Below, piece after piece: positions 51,518-59,552 of a DNA stretch of 59,552 nt. This stretch comes from UBA877 sp034436335 (GTDB taxonomy: Bacteria; Chloroflexota; Anaerolineae; Anaerolineales; Villigracilaceae): contig DAOTVO010000001.1 of assembly GCA_034436335.1 (NCBI GenBank), positions 1 to 59,552 on the forward strand, in the 5' to 3' direction. The first letter of the stretch is position 1, and each line of letters opens with the position of its first letter. A model generated the notes under the pieces. That model made no database searches. It saw only the letters and a list, made by a program, of their open reading frames with translations, and was not told where the DNA came from. Both the position numbers and the translations under genes were made by a program.

Positions 51518-54500
51518 GCACCAAACAAGATAAATCCCTGTCGCGGCGCGACTTCCTGAAATTGGCAAGCGTCACCGGCGGCGCGGCGGCTTTCCTCGGC
51601 AGTATTCCCGCCGGGCGTGAAGCCCTTGCCCGCACCATGAACGCTACTAACGGACAGTTTTTTGAAGCCAAGCCCGAAAATCAACTTTACACCGTCTGCC
51701 TGCAATGCAACACCGGCTGCGGCATCAAGGTTAAACTGCTGGATGGTCTCGCCGCCAAAATTGACGGTAACCCGTATTCCCCCTGGACGCTTTGGCCCCA
51801 CCCCGCCTACGACACCCCCGTCAAGGACATGGCGACCATCGAAGGCGCCATCTGCCCGAAGGGGCAGGCGGGCATCCAAACCGCCTATGACCCGTACCGC
51901 ATCCTCAGCGTGCTGAAGCGCAAGCCCGGCACCAAGCGCGGCGAAAATCAATGGATCACCATCCCCTTCGAGCAAGCCATCGAAGAGATCGTCGAAGGCG
52001 GCGACCTGTTCGGCGAGGGGCATGTGGACGGTCTGCGCGCCGTCCGCGCCCTGACCGACCCCGAAGTAGCCAAGGAAATGGCTGCCGAAGTGACCAAGAT
52101 TTGGGACGAGAAAGACCCCGATAAGAAGAAGGCGCTCGTCAAGGAATTCCAAACCAAGTTCAAAGACCATCTCGACGCGCTGATTGACCCCGAACACCCC
52201 GACCTGGGTCCCAAGAACAATCAGTTCATGTTCGTGTGGGGACGCATGAAGGGCGGGCGCGAAGATGTGATTGACCGCTTCATGAAAGAGGGCTACGGCT
52301 CGGTCAACATGAACGGGCATACCACCATCTGCCAGGGGTCGCTCTATTTCACCGGCAAGGCGATGAGCGCCAAATGGAACGAGACCAAAGGTTCCTTTGA
52401 CAGCGGCGACAAGTTCTACTGGCAGGTGGATACCGCCAACAGCGAATTCGTCATCTACGCTGGCACGAACCTGTTCGACGCCAACTACGGACCCCCGCAG
52501 CGCGTTCCCAAAGCCACCGACGCCATCGTCAACGGACGCAAGTTCGCGGTGGTGGACCCGCGCCTATCCAAACTGGCTGCCAAAGCCTGGAAGTGGGTTC
52601 CCATCAAACCCGGCGGCGATTCCGCCTTCGCGCTCGGCATGATCCGCTGGATGCTCGAAAATGAAAAGTACAACGCGGCGTATTTGGCGATTGCCAACGT
52701 CGCGGCGCAGGTTGCGGCGGGCGAACCGAACTACACCAACGCCTCCTGGCTGGTCAAAATCAAAGACGGCGTCCCCGGCAAACATCTGCGCGCCAGCGAA
52801 CTGGGCTTGCTGACCAAGCAGACCGTTCAGAAAGACGGCAAAGATGTGACCGTCTATGTGGATGCGAACGGCGTGGAATATCCCGGCGATACGCCGGTGG
52901 CGCTGGTCGGCGGCGTGCCGACCCCCATCAACGTCCTGAATCCCGAAGCGGCGCCCGTCGTCGGCGACCTGTTCATTAATCAGAAAGTCGGCGACTTCGA
53001 TGTCAAGGATGGAATGCAAATCCTGCTCGAATCGGCGCAGGAACACACCCTCGCCGAGTGGGCGGAGATTGCGGGCGTGAGCGAGAACGATATTCTCGAA
53101 CTCGTCACCGAATTCACCTCCCACGGACGCAAAGCCGCTGTGGATATTCACCGTGGTCCTTCGCAGCACACCAACGGCTTCTACAACAACAACGCTTGGT
53201 ACATCGTCAACCTGCTCATCGGCAACTTCGACTACGCTGGCGGCAGCATCAAAGCCAGCACCTACAACCGCAAAGGTGAAAAGAAAGGACAGCCCTTCCC
53301 GGTGACCAAGATGTTCGGCGAGGAAGAAATGCACGCCTTCGGCTTGGATATGCTGCGCACCAAGACCACCTACGAGAAGTCCACGCTCTTCGACGGGACG
53401 TATCCGACCAGGCGCCCGTGGTTCCCGATTGCCACCGACATCTACCAGGAAGACATCCCCTCCATCGGCGACGCCTACCCCTACCCCATCAAGATTTTGA
53501 TGACCTACATGGCAGGCTTGCCCTACACCCTGCCCGGTGGTCAAAAGGTCATCGAGATTTTGGCAGACACCAAAAAGATTCCGCTCTTCATCGCCAGCGA
53601 CATTTTGATTGGCGAGACCAGCATGTACGCCGACTACATCTTCCCCGACCTCTCGTTCCTCGAACGCTGGGAGTTTCACGGCTCGCACCCCTCCGTGCCG
53701 TGGAAGGTGGAAAACGTGCGTCAGCCCGTCATCAGCATTCCCGGCTGGCAGACAGTCAAGGTGTGGGGAGAAGAAATCGCTATGTCTTGGGAAGCCCTGC
53801 TGCTGGCGATTGCCGAGAAGTTGGAACTGCCCGGCTTCGGTCCGAACGGCTTCGGCGAGGGCATGCCCTACATCCGCCCCGAAGATTTCTATCTAAAGCA
53901 GGTGGCAGACATCGCCTTTGGCGAGAAGGAAGACGGCTCCGATTCCGTCCCCGAAGCGGACGACGAAGAACTCCGCATCTTCCTGGACGCGAGGCGGCAT
54001 CTGCCCAAGAGCGTCTTCGACCCCGACAAGTGGAAAGCCGCCCTCGGCAATGACGAAAGCCTGTGGCGCAAAGTCATCTATGTTCTCAACCGCGGCGGTC
54101 GTTACCAAGCCTTTGAAAAAGCCTACAAGGGCGCGCAGGTGGCGAACAAGTATGGGCGGCTGATCAACCTGTATCAGGAAAAGACCGCGACCCTCATCAA
54201 CACGATGACCGGCAAACCGTTCGCGGGCTACACCAAATACATCCCGGCGGGGCTGTCGTCCACCGGCGAAGAAATTCCGCACGAGGGCTACGACCTGCAG
54301 ATGATTACCTTCAAGCCCATGCCCATCGCCAAATCGCGCGGCATCAGCAACTACTGGGCGCTCTCCGTCATGCCCGAAGGCTACCTGCTCATCAACTCGC
54401 AGGATGCCGCCAAATTGGGCATCCGCGACGGCGACAAGGTGCGCATCTCCTCTGCCAGCAACCCCGAAGGCGCATACAACCTGCAAAACGGGAAGAAACA

Positions 54501-54765
54501 CCCCATCGAAGGCAAAGCCAAAGTGACCGAAGGCATCCGCCCCGGCGTGGTGGCGTTCCCCTTCAGTTTCGGTCACTGGTCGAGCGGCGCGCAGGACGTG
54601 GAAATTGACGGCAAACTCATCCAAGGCGACGCCCGCCGCGCCGTTCCGCTGATGGCAAACGGCGCCATGCAGCTTGACCCCGTGCTCGGCAACACCGGTC
54701 TCAGCGACCTGGCTGGCGGCTCGGCAGTGTTCTACGACAGCATGGTGAAGGTGGAGAAGGTGTAA
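51514..54765 (+). CDS. Molybdopterin oxidoreductase catalytic subunit, tetrathionate-reductase-like, Tat-exported
   Basis: A 1083-residue protein. The Tat signal SRRDFLKLASVTGGAAAF starts at residue 10. The [4Fe-4S] ligands are Cys62, Cys65, Cys69 and Cys114 (CLQCNTGC and AICPKGQAG). A candidate Mo ligand is Cys273 in GHTTICQGSLYF. The C-terminal dinucleotide-binding domain includes LINSQDAAKLGIRDGDKVRI. Size and B-C-A order fit TtrA best; selenate or arsenate reductases of the same family cannot be excluded. With the other two subunits it would form a menaquinol-linked respiratory reductase outside the membrane, serving anaerobic growth. Confidence 0.88.
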   Translation: MSTKQDKSLSRRDFLKLASVTGGAAAFLGSIPAGREALARTMNATNGQFFEAKPENQLYTVCLQCNTGCGIKVKLLDGLAAKIDGNPYSPWTLWPHPAYDTPVKDMATIEGAICPKGQAGIQTAYDPYRILSVLKRKPGTKRGENQWITIPFEQAIEEIVEGGDLFGEGHVDGLRAVRALTDPEVAKEMAAEVTKIWDEKDPDKKKALVKEFQTKFKDHLDALIDPEHPDLGPKNNQFMFVWGRMKGGREDVIDRFMKEGYGSVNMNGHTTICQGSLYFTGKAMSAKWNETKGSFDSGDKFYWQVDTANSEFVIYAGTNLFDANYGPPQRVPKATDAIVNGRKFAVVDPRLSKLAAKAWKWVPIKPGGDSAFALGMIRWMLENEKYNAAYLAIANVAAQVAAGEPNYTNASWLVKIKDGVPGKHLRASELGLLTKQTVQKDGKDVTVYVDANGVEYPGDTPVALVGGVPTPINVLNPEAAPVVGDLFINQKVGDFDVKDGMQILLESAQEHTLAEWAEIAGVSENDILELVTEFTSHGRKAAVDIHRGPSQHTNGFYNNNAWYIVNLLIGNFDYAGGSIKASTYNRKGEKKGQPFPVTKMFGEEEMHAFGLDMLRTKTTYEKSTLFDGTYPTRRPWFPIATDIYQEDIPSIGDAYPYPIKILMTYMAGLPYTLPGGQKVIEILADTKKIPLFIASDILIGETSMYADYIFPDLSFLERWEFHGSHPSVPWKVENVRQPVISIPGWQTVKVWGEEIAMSWEALLLAIAEKLELPGFGPNGFGEGMPYIRPEDFYLKQVADIAFGEKEDGSDSVPEADDEELRIFLDARRHLPKSVFDPDKWKAALGNDESLWRKVIYVLNRGGRYQAFEKAYKGAQVANKYGRLINLYQEKTATLINTMTGKPFAGYTKYIPAGLSSTGEEIPHEGYDLQMITFKPMPIAKSRGISNYWALSVMPEGYLLINSQDAAKLGIRDGDKVRISSASNPEGAYNLQNGKKHPIEGKAKVTEGIRPGVVAFPFSFGHWSSGAQDVEIDGKLIQGDARRAVPLMANGAMQLDPVLGNTGLSDLAGGSAVFYDSMVKVEKV

Positions 54766-54769
54766 TTCG

Positions 54770-54805
54770 CCCTCACCCCCGTCCCCTCTCCCATGGGGAG
54801 AGGGG
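54770..54805. repeat. GC-rich hairpin element, intergenic copy
   Basis: CCCTCACCCCCGT followed by CCCCTCTCCC-AT-GGGGAGAGGGG, five bases after the catalytic subunit stop. Same element as in the HAD gene. Confidence 0.75.
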
Positions 54806-54818
54806 TGTAGTAAACGCG

Positions 54819-54851
54819 AGACTTCCGAGGTCTGTGAGGCTTCGGAAGTCT
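54819..54851. repeat. 33-bp REP-like palindrome, copy 5
   Basis: AGACTTCCGAGGTCT-GTG-AGGCTTCGGAAGTCT. It marks the left side of the toxin-antitoxin locus. Confidence 0.8.
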
Positions 54852-54889
54852 CGTGTTGGGGGGTGTATGTTGTAGTCTATCCATCAAGG

Positions 54890-54930
54890 TATAATCAGAT
54901 TGCTTCCCAATCTATCTTCTAAAGTATAAT
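54890..54930 (+). promoter_or_regulatory. Twin -10 boxes with palindrome, toxin-antitoxin promoter region
   Basis: GTATAATCA occurs twice, with TATAAT at 54890-54895 and 54925-54930. Between them AGATTG-CTTCC-CAATCT (54897-54913) is an inverted repeat suited to bind the XRE protein. The antitoxin ATG is at 54954. Confidence 0.6.
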
Positions 54931-54953
54931 CAACAGAGACAAGGGAAAATCCT

Positions 54954-56105
54954 ATGACTCTTGCAAAAATCAATCCCGCTATGCTCCGCTGGGCGCGGGA
55001 ACGCGCCGGATTATCCCTGCCTGATGCCGCTCAAAAAATGGGCTTGAAAGATAAGCCGGAACGCCTGCATGCTTGGGAACAGGGGGATAAATTGCCCACC
55101 TTTCGGCAAGCGCAGGAAATTGCGCAAGCGCTTCATATTCCTTTTGGGTATCTCTTTCTTTCCAGCCCACCGCAAACTATTCCACCGGTCGCCGATTTTC
55201 GCTCGCTTCCCGAAGTTGCGCAAGGGAAATTCAGTTCCGAGTTAGAGGATGTTCTCAACGATGCCTTCCGCAAGCGCGATTGGCTGCGTGAGCGGCGGCT
55301 TCAGGAAGGAAGCAGTCCGCTCTCCTTTGTTGGGCGTTTCTCTCCCGACACTTCCTACCATGTCATTTGCGAGGATATTCGGCGGACGCTTGAGTTGCCT
55401 ATTCCCACCGCGCGAGATGCTAAGTCTTGGGATGAACATTTGCGCTTTCTCGTCCAGCAAGCCGAGAAAGCCGGGATTCTTGTTTTGCAAAGCGGGTATG
55501 TGGGTAGTAATACGCACCGCACCCTCTCTGTAAAAGAGTTTCGCGGCTTTGCGCTTTCCGACCCTTATGCGCCGTTGATTTTTTTGAACGCCAAAGATTC
55601 CATCAATGGACGCATTTTCACGCTTGCCCATGAATTAGGTCACTTGTGGACGGGGACCAGCGGCATTTCTAATCCAGAAGCCGAAATACGAAAAAAAGAG
55701 CAATTGGAGATTGAACGACTGTGCAACCGGGTTGCTGCCGAATTGCTGGCACCGGCGCAGGTTTTCCAAGAACGATGGCAGACGCAAGATTATCGAGAAC
55801 TTGCCAAAGAATTTCGCGTCAGTACGCTTGTCGTTCTCATTCGTGGCTATGAACTGGGTTTGCTGCCGTTTCAGGAATTTCAAACGCTTTATGTAGAAGC
55901 CGAACAGGAGATACAAGCAGCAAGCGAGCAGGAAGCACGTTCGTCCGGCGGCGATTTCTATCGAACCTTCCAATCTCGAAACGGGCGCTTATTCCTGAAC
56001 GAAGCGGCGCAAGCCTTGCGGGAAGGAACGCTTTTATATAAAGATGCTGCCCGGTTGTTGAATGCCAGTCCAAAAACGCTGGAAAACGCCCTGCAAACCT
56101 TCTAG
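54954..56105 (+). CDS. XRE regulator with ImmA/IrrE metallopeptidase domain (antitoxin)
   Basis: A 383-residue protein. An N-terminal helix-turn-helix (about 10-65: MLRWARERAGLSLPDAAQKM and LHAWEQGDKLPTFRQAQEIA) precedes an ImmA/IrrE-type domain with the zinc motif HELGH in FTLAHELGHLW (about residue 225) and RLCNRVAAELLAPAQVF. This COG2856-type layout is the usual partner of DUF4411 PIN toxins, and the PIN gene begins 7 bp after the stop. It probably represses the pair from the palindrome upstream. A+T content is higher than in neighbouring genes, which suggests horizontal acquisition. Confidence 0.93.
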   Translation: MTLAKINPAMLRWARERAGLSLPDAAQKMGLKDKPERLHAWEQGDKLPTFRQAQEIAQALHIPFGYLFLSSPPQTIPPVADFRSLPEVAQGKFSSELEDVLNDAFRKRDWLRERRLQEGSSPLSFVGRFSPDTSYHVICEDIRRTLELPIPTARDAKSWDEHLRFLVQQAEKAGILVLQSGYVGSNTHRTLSVKEFRGFALSDPYAPLIFLNAKDSINGRIFTLAHELGHLWTGTSGISNPEAEIRKKEQLEIERLCNRVAAELLAPAQVFQERWQTQDYRELAKEFRVSTLVVLIRGYELGLLPFQEFQTLYVEAEQEIQAASEQEARSSGGDFYRTFQSRNGRLFLNEAAQALREGTLLYKDAARLLNASPKTLENALQTF

Positions 56106-56112
56106 GGGGAAA

Positions 56113-56621
56113 ATGCATTATTGTCTGGACGCCAATGTGTACATCGAAGCCCATCGCCGGTATTACGCTTTTGATATTGCCCCCGGCTTTTGGGATGGGC
56201 TGATTCGCCTGGCAGAACAGCAGATTATTTGCAGTCCATCGCTGGTGTATCAGGAAATCATGCAAGCCGATTATGAAGACAAATTAGCGAGGTGGGCAAA
56301 AGTGAATCGCGATAGCATATTTGTAGAAATAGATGATACGACACAAGACGCCTACCAGGAAATTGCCGATTTGACAAGCCGTCTCTACGAGCCGCAGCAT
56401 GTACAGGCATTTCTTGCGGGCGCAGACCCATGGGTGATTGCCTACGCCAAGGCGCATCAATTGTCAGTTGTAACAATGGAGTCTTGGAAGAACGAATCTG
56501 AAACTCAAGGCAGAAAAAAATCGGCGGGAAGATTCATATCCCGAATATCTGCAAACGTTTTGATGTGCCTTACCAGGACACTTTTGCCTTGTTGCGAGAG
56601 CAGAAAATTATCTTGCATTAA
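56113..56621 (+). pseudogene. PIN-domain toxin (DUF4411) with frameshift
   Basis: The frame from the ATG at 56113 (AGGGGGA upstream) encodes a PIN-like toxin: HYCLDANVYIEAHRRYYAFD, CSPSLVYQEIMQADYEDKLA and AGADPWVIAYAKAHQLSVVT hold the expected acidic metal ligands. After ESWKNESETQGRKK the frame diverges at an A7 run (56514-56520). One added A would continue as IGGKIHIPNICKRFDVPYQD and FALLREQKIILH, ending at 56621, the normal DUF4411 end. As it stands the product has an unrelated tail running to 56781. This is either an inactivated toxin, a homopolymer sequencing error or slippage. The family nuclease would cleave RNA. Confidence 0.85.
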
Positions 56622-57150
56622 TAATCTTCGCCAGCCGCTTGCTGCGCAAGGAGATGTTCTCTCTGCCCGTGATTGCGGACCTGCGCCAGAGCGCCGTGGC
56701 ATGAAGCAAAATAGACTTCCGAAGCCTCAAAGACTTCGGAAGTCTCGCGTTTGTGAAGGGGCATATGACTTTGACGAATGATACGCGCATGCTCCGTTCA
56801 TCATAGTTCCACATGTAGATGGTAGCCTTCTCGCGAGTATTCTTTCTAAGATTTGCAACTTTTGTACTCGCGTATACATCTAACAAAAAACATGGAGACA
56901 AAATGAGCCATACGACTGTGGCGGTTTTGTCCATAATTTCCTACAAAAGGATGGCGCTGTATGAAGAATCTTTTGTTACTGCCTGTACGGTTCTGCGCAT
57001 CTATTCTTTACAAAATAGCCGACCTGTTCCTCTCTGCCATGAAACTGAGCGCCATGAATTGGCTGAAAATTGGGCGCCGGGCTGCTGATTCTGGGTTGGA
57101 AGTGGCTCAAACCGCTCATACCCATATCGCAGAGTTGACGCATAAAAACA
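56622..57150. other. 529-bp region without a confident gene
   Basis: It holds a 33-bp palindrome copy (56713-56745). Before it is a short frame ending at 56702 (SRLLRKEMFSLPVIADLRQS) that reads like a gene remnant. Base composition becomes AT-richer from about 56760. A 69-codon frame (56961-57170) beginning MKNLLLLPVRFCASILYKIA overlaps the cyclase start, has no ribosome site and matches nothing known. Confidence 0.5.
56713..56745. repeat. 33-bp REP-like palindrome, copy 6
   Basis: AGACTTCCGAAGCCT-CAA-AGACTTCGGAAGTCT, on the right side of the toxin-antitoxin locus. Confidence 0.8.
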
Positions 57151-58383
57151 GTGAACCAACACAGAAATAATCTGGCCTGGCTGCGTCTTCAAGAATGGTA
57201 TAAAAAAATCATCTCCTGGGGCTACGCCTTTGGGGATGATGAATTGTTACGCCTTAACAAAGCGCTCATATCCGGGGCGGCGGTATTGTTTATTCCTGCC
57301 GGATTGCTCTGGAGCGCCGCCTATTTTTGGCTGGAGCTGCAGGAAGCCAGCTGGATACCCCTCCTTGGCACGATATTGCTTGCTTTGGGGTTGGTTTATT
57401 ACATCCGCGCCAAAGACTATGAAACGTTTCGCACTTATGCGCTGGCTCAAACGCTGTTCCTTCCCGTTTTGTTAAACATGGTTTTGGGGGGATTTGTCAA
57501 TTCGGGGCTGGTCATTCTCTGGTCGGCGCTTGCTCCTTTTGCTTCGATGGTATTAGAGACCCCTAAACGCGCTTTCCGCTGGTTTGTAGCGTTTTTGGTT
57601 TTGCTGGCGTTCAGCGGTCTGGTTCAACCTGTTTTTCCGTTCCAGCATCCGCTGCCCGAATCCCTTTTGCGGTTATCTTTCATCATGAACTTGGGAAGCG
57701 CCTTTATAATTACCTTTGTGACCGCCGCATATTTTACCTGGCAGAAGGAAATCTACCGCCAGCGCGCTGAACGGCTTCTGTTAAATATTTTGCCCGCCAG
57801 CATTGCAGAGCGGCTAAAAATCGCTCCCCGCCAAATTGTAGATTCGTACCCTTCGGTGAGCGTTCTGTTTGTAGACATCGTAAATTTTACCTCTCTGGCT
57901 GCTGAAATGCCGCCCGAAGAACTGGTCAACATGCTGAACAAAGTGTTCAACGCCTTCGACCGCATTACCGGAAAATACAACCTGGAAAAAATTAAAACCA
58001 TTGGCGACGCCTATATGGTTGCGGCAGGCGTGCCTGTTCGCCGCCCTGACCATGCCCGTCTTCTAGCGCTGGCAGCCCTGGAAATGCGCGACTATGTCAA
58101 AGAGCACAACTTCCAAAATCGTAAGTTGCAGTTCCGCTTTGGAGCCGCTGCAGGGCCAGTCGTGGCTGGCGTCATCGGCAAAGAAAAATTTAGTTATGAT
58201 TTATGGGGAGATACGGTCAACCTGGCAAGCCGCTTGGAAAGTTACGGTCAGCCTGGAAAAATTCACATCTCACGCAGCCTATATGAGGCGCTCAAAGACG
58301 AGTTCGTATGCGCTCGCCATGGACTCATCAGCGTCAAAGGCAAAGGCAAAATAGAAACCTTTTGGTTGATGGGGAAGCGCTAG
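57151..58383 (+). CDS. Membrane-bound class III adenylate cyclase
   Basis: A 410-residue protein. Six or so membrane helices (about 37-195) are followed by a class III cyclase domain (about 225-405). Metal-binding Asp residues are in VSVLFVDIVNFTSLA and KTIGDAYMVAAG. Adenine specificity is suggested by Lys in EKIKTIGDAYM and Asp-Thr in LWGDTVNLASRLESYG. It makes cAMP; the membrane part probably senses a signal or anchors the enzyme. The start is a GTG at 57151 without a Shine-Dalgarno; a later start is possible but the first 35 residues look helical and plausible. Confidence 0.9.
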   Translation: MNQHRNNLAWLRLQEWYKKIISWGYAFGDDELLRLNKALISGAAVLFIPAGLLWSAAYFWLELQEASWIPLLGTILLALGLVYYIRAKDYETFRTYALAQTLFLPVLLNMVLGGFVNSGLVILWSALAPFASMVLETPKRAFRWFVAFLVLLAFSGLVQPVFPFQHPLPESLLRLSFIMNLGSAFIITFVTAAYFTWQKEIYRQRAERLLLNILPASIAERLKIAPRQIVDSYPSVSVLFVDIVNFTSLAAEMPPEELVNMLNKVFNAFDRITGKYNLEKIKTIGDAYMVAAGVPVRRPDHARLLALAALEMRDYVKEHNFQNRKLQFRFGAAAGPVVAGVIGKEKFSYDLWGDTVNLASRLESYGQPGKIHISRSLYEALKDEFVCARHGLISVKGKGKIETFWLMGKR

Positions 58384-58403
58384 CAGGCCTGGTTCATCCA
58401 AAA

Positions 58404-59321
58404 TCATGGCGCAGCCAGGATTTGCAGGTGCGGATAACGCTGCATCAAAAAACGAAGGAAAGCATTGGGGGTTGGCCCGAGCGGCAAGTCTTCCAGCCAG
58501 GCGGCTTTTAGAGAGCGGCGCAATTCTGGAATTTCGCGGACGGGGAGAAGGCGCAGCCTTCCCCGCGTTTCTTCCTCGCGCACAAAACAGGCGGGCATGA
58601 GCGAAACGCCCAGTCCCTGAACGATGGCGCGTTGAATGGCGTAAGGGTTATCGAATTCTGCCACAATATTGGGTTTCAAACCAAAGTGAGCAAACAACTC
58701 CATCTCCCAGATGCGCGTGTGGCTCTTGCCCTCCCTGGAAAGATAAGGCGCTTTCGCTAATTCCTGGATAGAAATACTATCGAGGCTTGCCCAAGGATGA
58801 GACGCGCCAACAACCGCCACGATGGATGTTTTGAGCAATTCAGTAGCGCGCAGGCGTTTGGTGTCTTGAATTTCTCCTTCTACAAAGGCTATATCAATTT
58901 GCTTTTCTAACAGGGATTGTTCCAGAATAGGCGTGGTGTTGGTCTGGACAATCACCTTGATAAACGGATATTGTTCGTGGAAACCGCTTAACCAGTCTGG
59001 CAGCAGCATAGACGCTGCAGTAGGCGTTGCGCCAAGCATCAGTTTTCCATCTTTCAGATTTTTGACGTCGCTCAGGGCGTTTTCGGCTGCGGAAATCGTC
59101 CAGACGATATCTCGAGCGTAGCGCAGTAAGATTTCACCCGCTCTTGTCAGGCTAACCCCCTGCGGATGACGCGAAAAAAGCGTTACGCCCAAAGTGGCTT
59201 CTAAATCGTGAATATGCTGGCTGACCGCCGCCTGAGTCATAAACAGGCGTTCGGCGGCGCGGCTGATTTTCCCTTCTTGTGCAACTGCCAAAAATACTTC
59301 CAACTTGTGCAGGCTTAGCAT
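58404..59321 (-). CDS. LysR-family transcriptional regulator
   Basis: A 305-residue protein. The N-terminal winged helix (MLSLHKLEVFLAVAQEGKIS, AAERLFMTQAAVSQHIHDLE) and the two-lobed substrate-binding domain (LMLGATPTAASMLLPDWLSG, DIAFVEGEI, AVVGASHPWA, GLGVSLMPA) are typical; the sequence resembles CysB/CbbR-like members. It converges with the cyclase gene and shares no divergent gene inside the window except the partial one at the edge. A T-N11-A type palindrome lies 15 bp upstream. Confidence 0.94.
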   Translation of the reverse strand: MLSLHKLEVFLAVAQEGKISRAAERLFMTQAAVSQHIHDLEATLGVTLFSRHPQGVSLTRAGEILLRYARDIVWTISAAENALSDVKNLKDGKLMLGATPTAASMLLPDWLSGFHEQYPFIKVIVQTNTTPILEQSLLEKQIDIAFVEGEIQDTKRLRATELLKTSIVAVVGASHPWASLDSISIQELAKAPYLSREGKSHTRIWEMELFAHFGLKPNIVAEFDNPYAIQRAIVQGLGVSLMPACFVREEETRGRLRLLPVREIPELRRSLKAAWLEDLPLGPTPNAFLRFLMQRYPHLQILAAP

Positions 59322-59336
59322 GGGTATAACCTTTTA

Positions 59337-59353
59337 CTTATGGCTGACATAAG
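59337..59353. promoter_or_regulatory. LysR-type operator
   Basis: CTTATG-GCTGA-CATAAG is a perfect 6-bp inverted repeat with a T-N11-A core, 15 bp upstream of the LysR start; autoregulation is likely. Confidence 0.55.
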
Positions 59354-59407
59354 AAAAGCATCCTTGTTGAGGTGTTGTTACAGCCGTAAACTCAGTAGAT
59401 CCAAAAT

Positions 59408-59551
59408 TCATGGGCGTGGAGCAGCAACGGCCACAATCTCGTTGACCGCAACGTAGTGTTGCTCTAACGCACGACGTAGGAACTTGGCGAAGCGCGTGAG
59501 CTGAAAACGCTTCGTGTCCAGCCAACGCCGACCACGCCGGGGCATCTGGGT
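59408..59551 (-). CDS. 3' end of an unidentified gene, cut by the window edge
   Basis: A minus-strand frame open from the edge encodes 47 residues, including RRWLDTKRFQLTRFAKFLRR and LEQHYVAVNEIVAVAAPRP, then TGA at 59410-59408. The Arg/Leu-rich helical character looks protein-like, but no family is recognised. Confidence 0.35.
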   Translation of the reverse strand, partial: TQMPRRGRRWLDTKRFQLTRFAKFLRRALEQHYVAVNEIVAVAAPRP

Positions 59552-59552
59552 A

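Overview
The window is high-GC bacterial DNA that most resembles Chloroflexota, class Anaerolineae. This is an inference from gene style: lipoproteins with Thr/Pro-rich linkers, NBR1-type Ig-like and SH3b domains, an Agl23-like glycosyltransferase fused to NHL repeats, a type 2 IPP isomerase next to a prenyl synthase, and many dispersed intergenic palindromes. No rRNA is present to confirm it.

Layout. 1-1060: the trailer end of a CRISPR array (15 repeats, 14 spacers, continuing off the left edge). 1152-3809 (minus): a shortened Mrp-type Na+/H+ antiporter operon whose first gene is a MrpA/MrpD mosaic. 3.9-6.3 kb: a GGDEF fragment, a class IV aminotransferase and a tyrosine recombinase. 6.6-9.3 kb: an NB-ARC/TPR STAND protein. 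9.4-24.9 kb: mainly housekeeping genes (UDG-linked radical SAM protein, lipoprotein, tRNA-Leu, trigger factor, ClpP, HAD phosphatase, RlmN, Agl23-NHL protein, SucCD, acyl carrier protein, IPP isomerase, prenyl synthase, tRNA-Gly). 25.0-36.0 kb: two heterodimeric ABC exporters. The first lies behind a 300-nt leader holding a 27-codon ORF and a complete set of mutually exclusive hairpins. The second is behind a MarR regulator. Between them are a flavin reductase, a SpoU-type rRNA methyltransferase and a lipoprotein. 36.1-42.0 kb: a TIR-STAND-repeat protein, then a REP-associated transposase (RAYT) embedded in copies of a 33-bp palindrome, an unknown gene and a TPR protein. 42.0-46.3 kb: PanB, a four-helix-bundle protein, an unknown conserved protein, an ABM-fold monooxygenase and an Fe-alcohol dehydrogenase. 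46.3-54.8 kb: a sensing and respiration module (PhnD-like lipoprotein, histidine kinase, NarL-type regulator, then Fe-S, NrfD and molybdopterin subunits) matching ttrSR-ttrBCA order, with the sensor split in two. 54.9-59.5 kb: an XRE-ImmA/PIN toxin-antitoxin pair with a frameshifted toxin, a membrane adenylate cyclase, a LysR regulator and the 3' end of another gene.

Three signals stand out. (1) The leader before the first ABC exporter folds as a ribosome-responsive attenuator: three leader segments compete, and the antiterminator wins only if a ribosome stalls early on the leader ORF. (2) Arrays with a strict 7-bp period lie in many intergenic regions and often run directly into start codons that lack Shine-Dalgarno sequences. 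(3) A 33-bp palindrome occurs six times, including once in frame inside the RAYT gene likely to mobilise it. Defence-type genes are frequent (CRISPR, two STAND proteins, PIN/XRE), but no classical defence island with cas, restriction or phage genes is visible.
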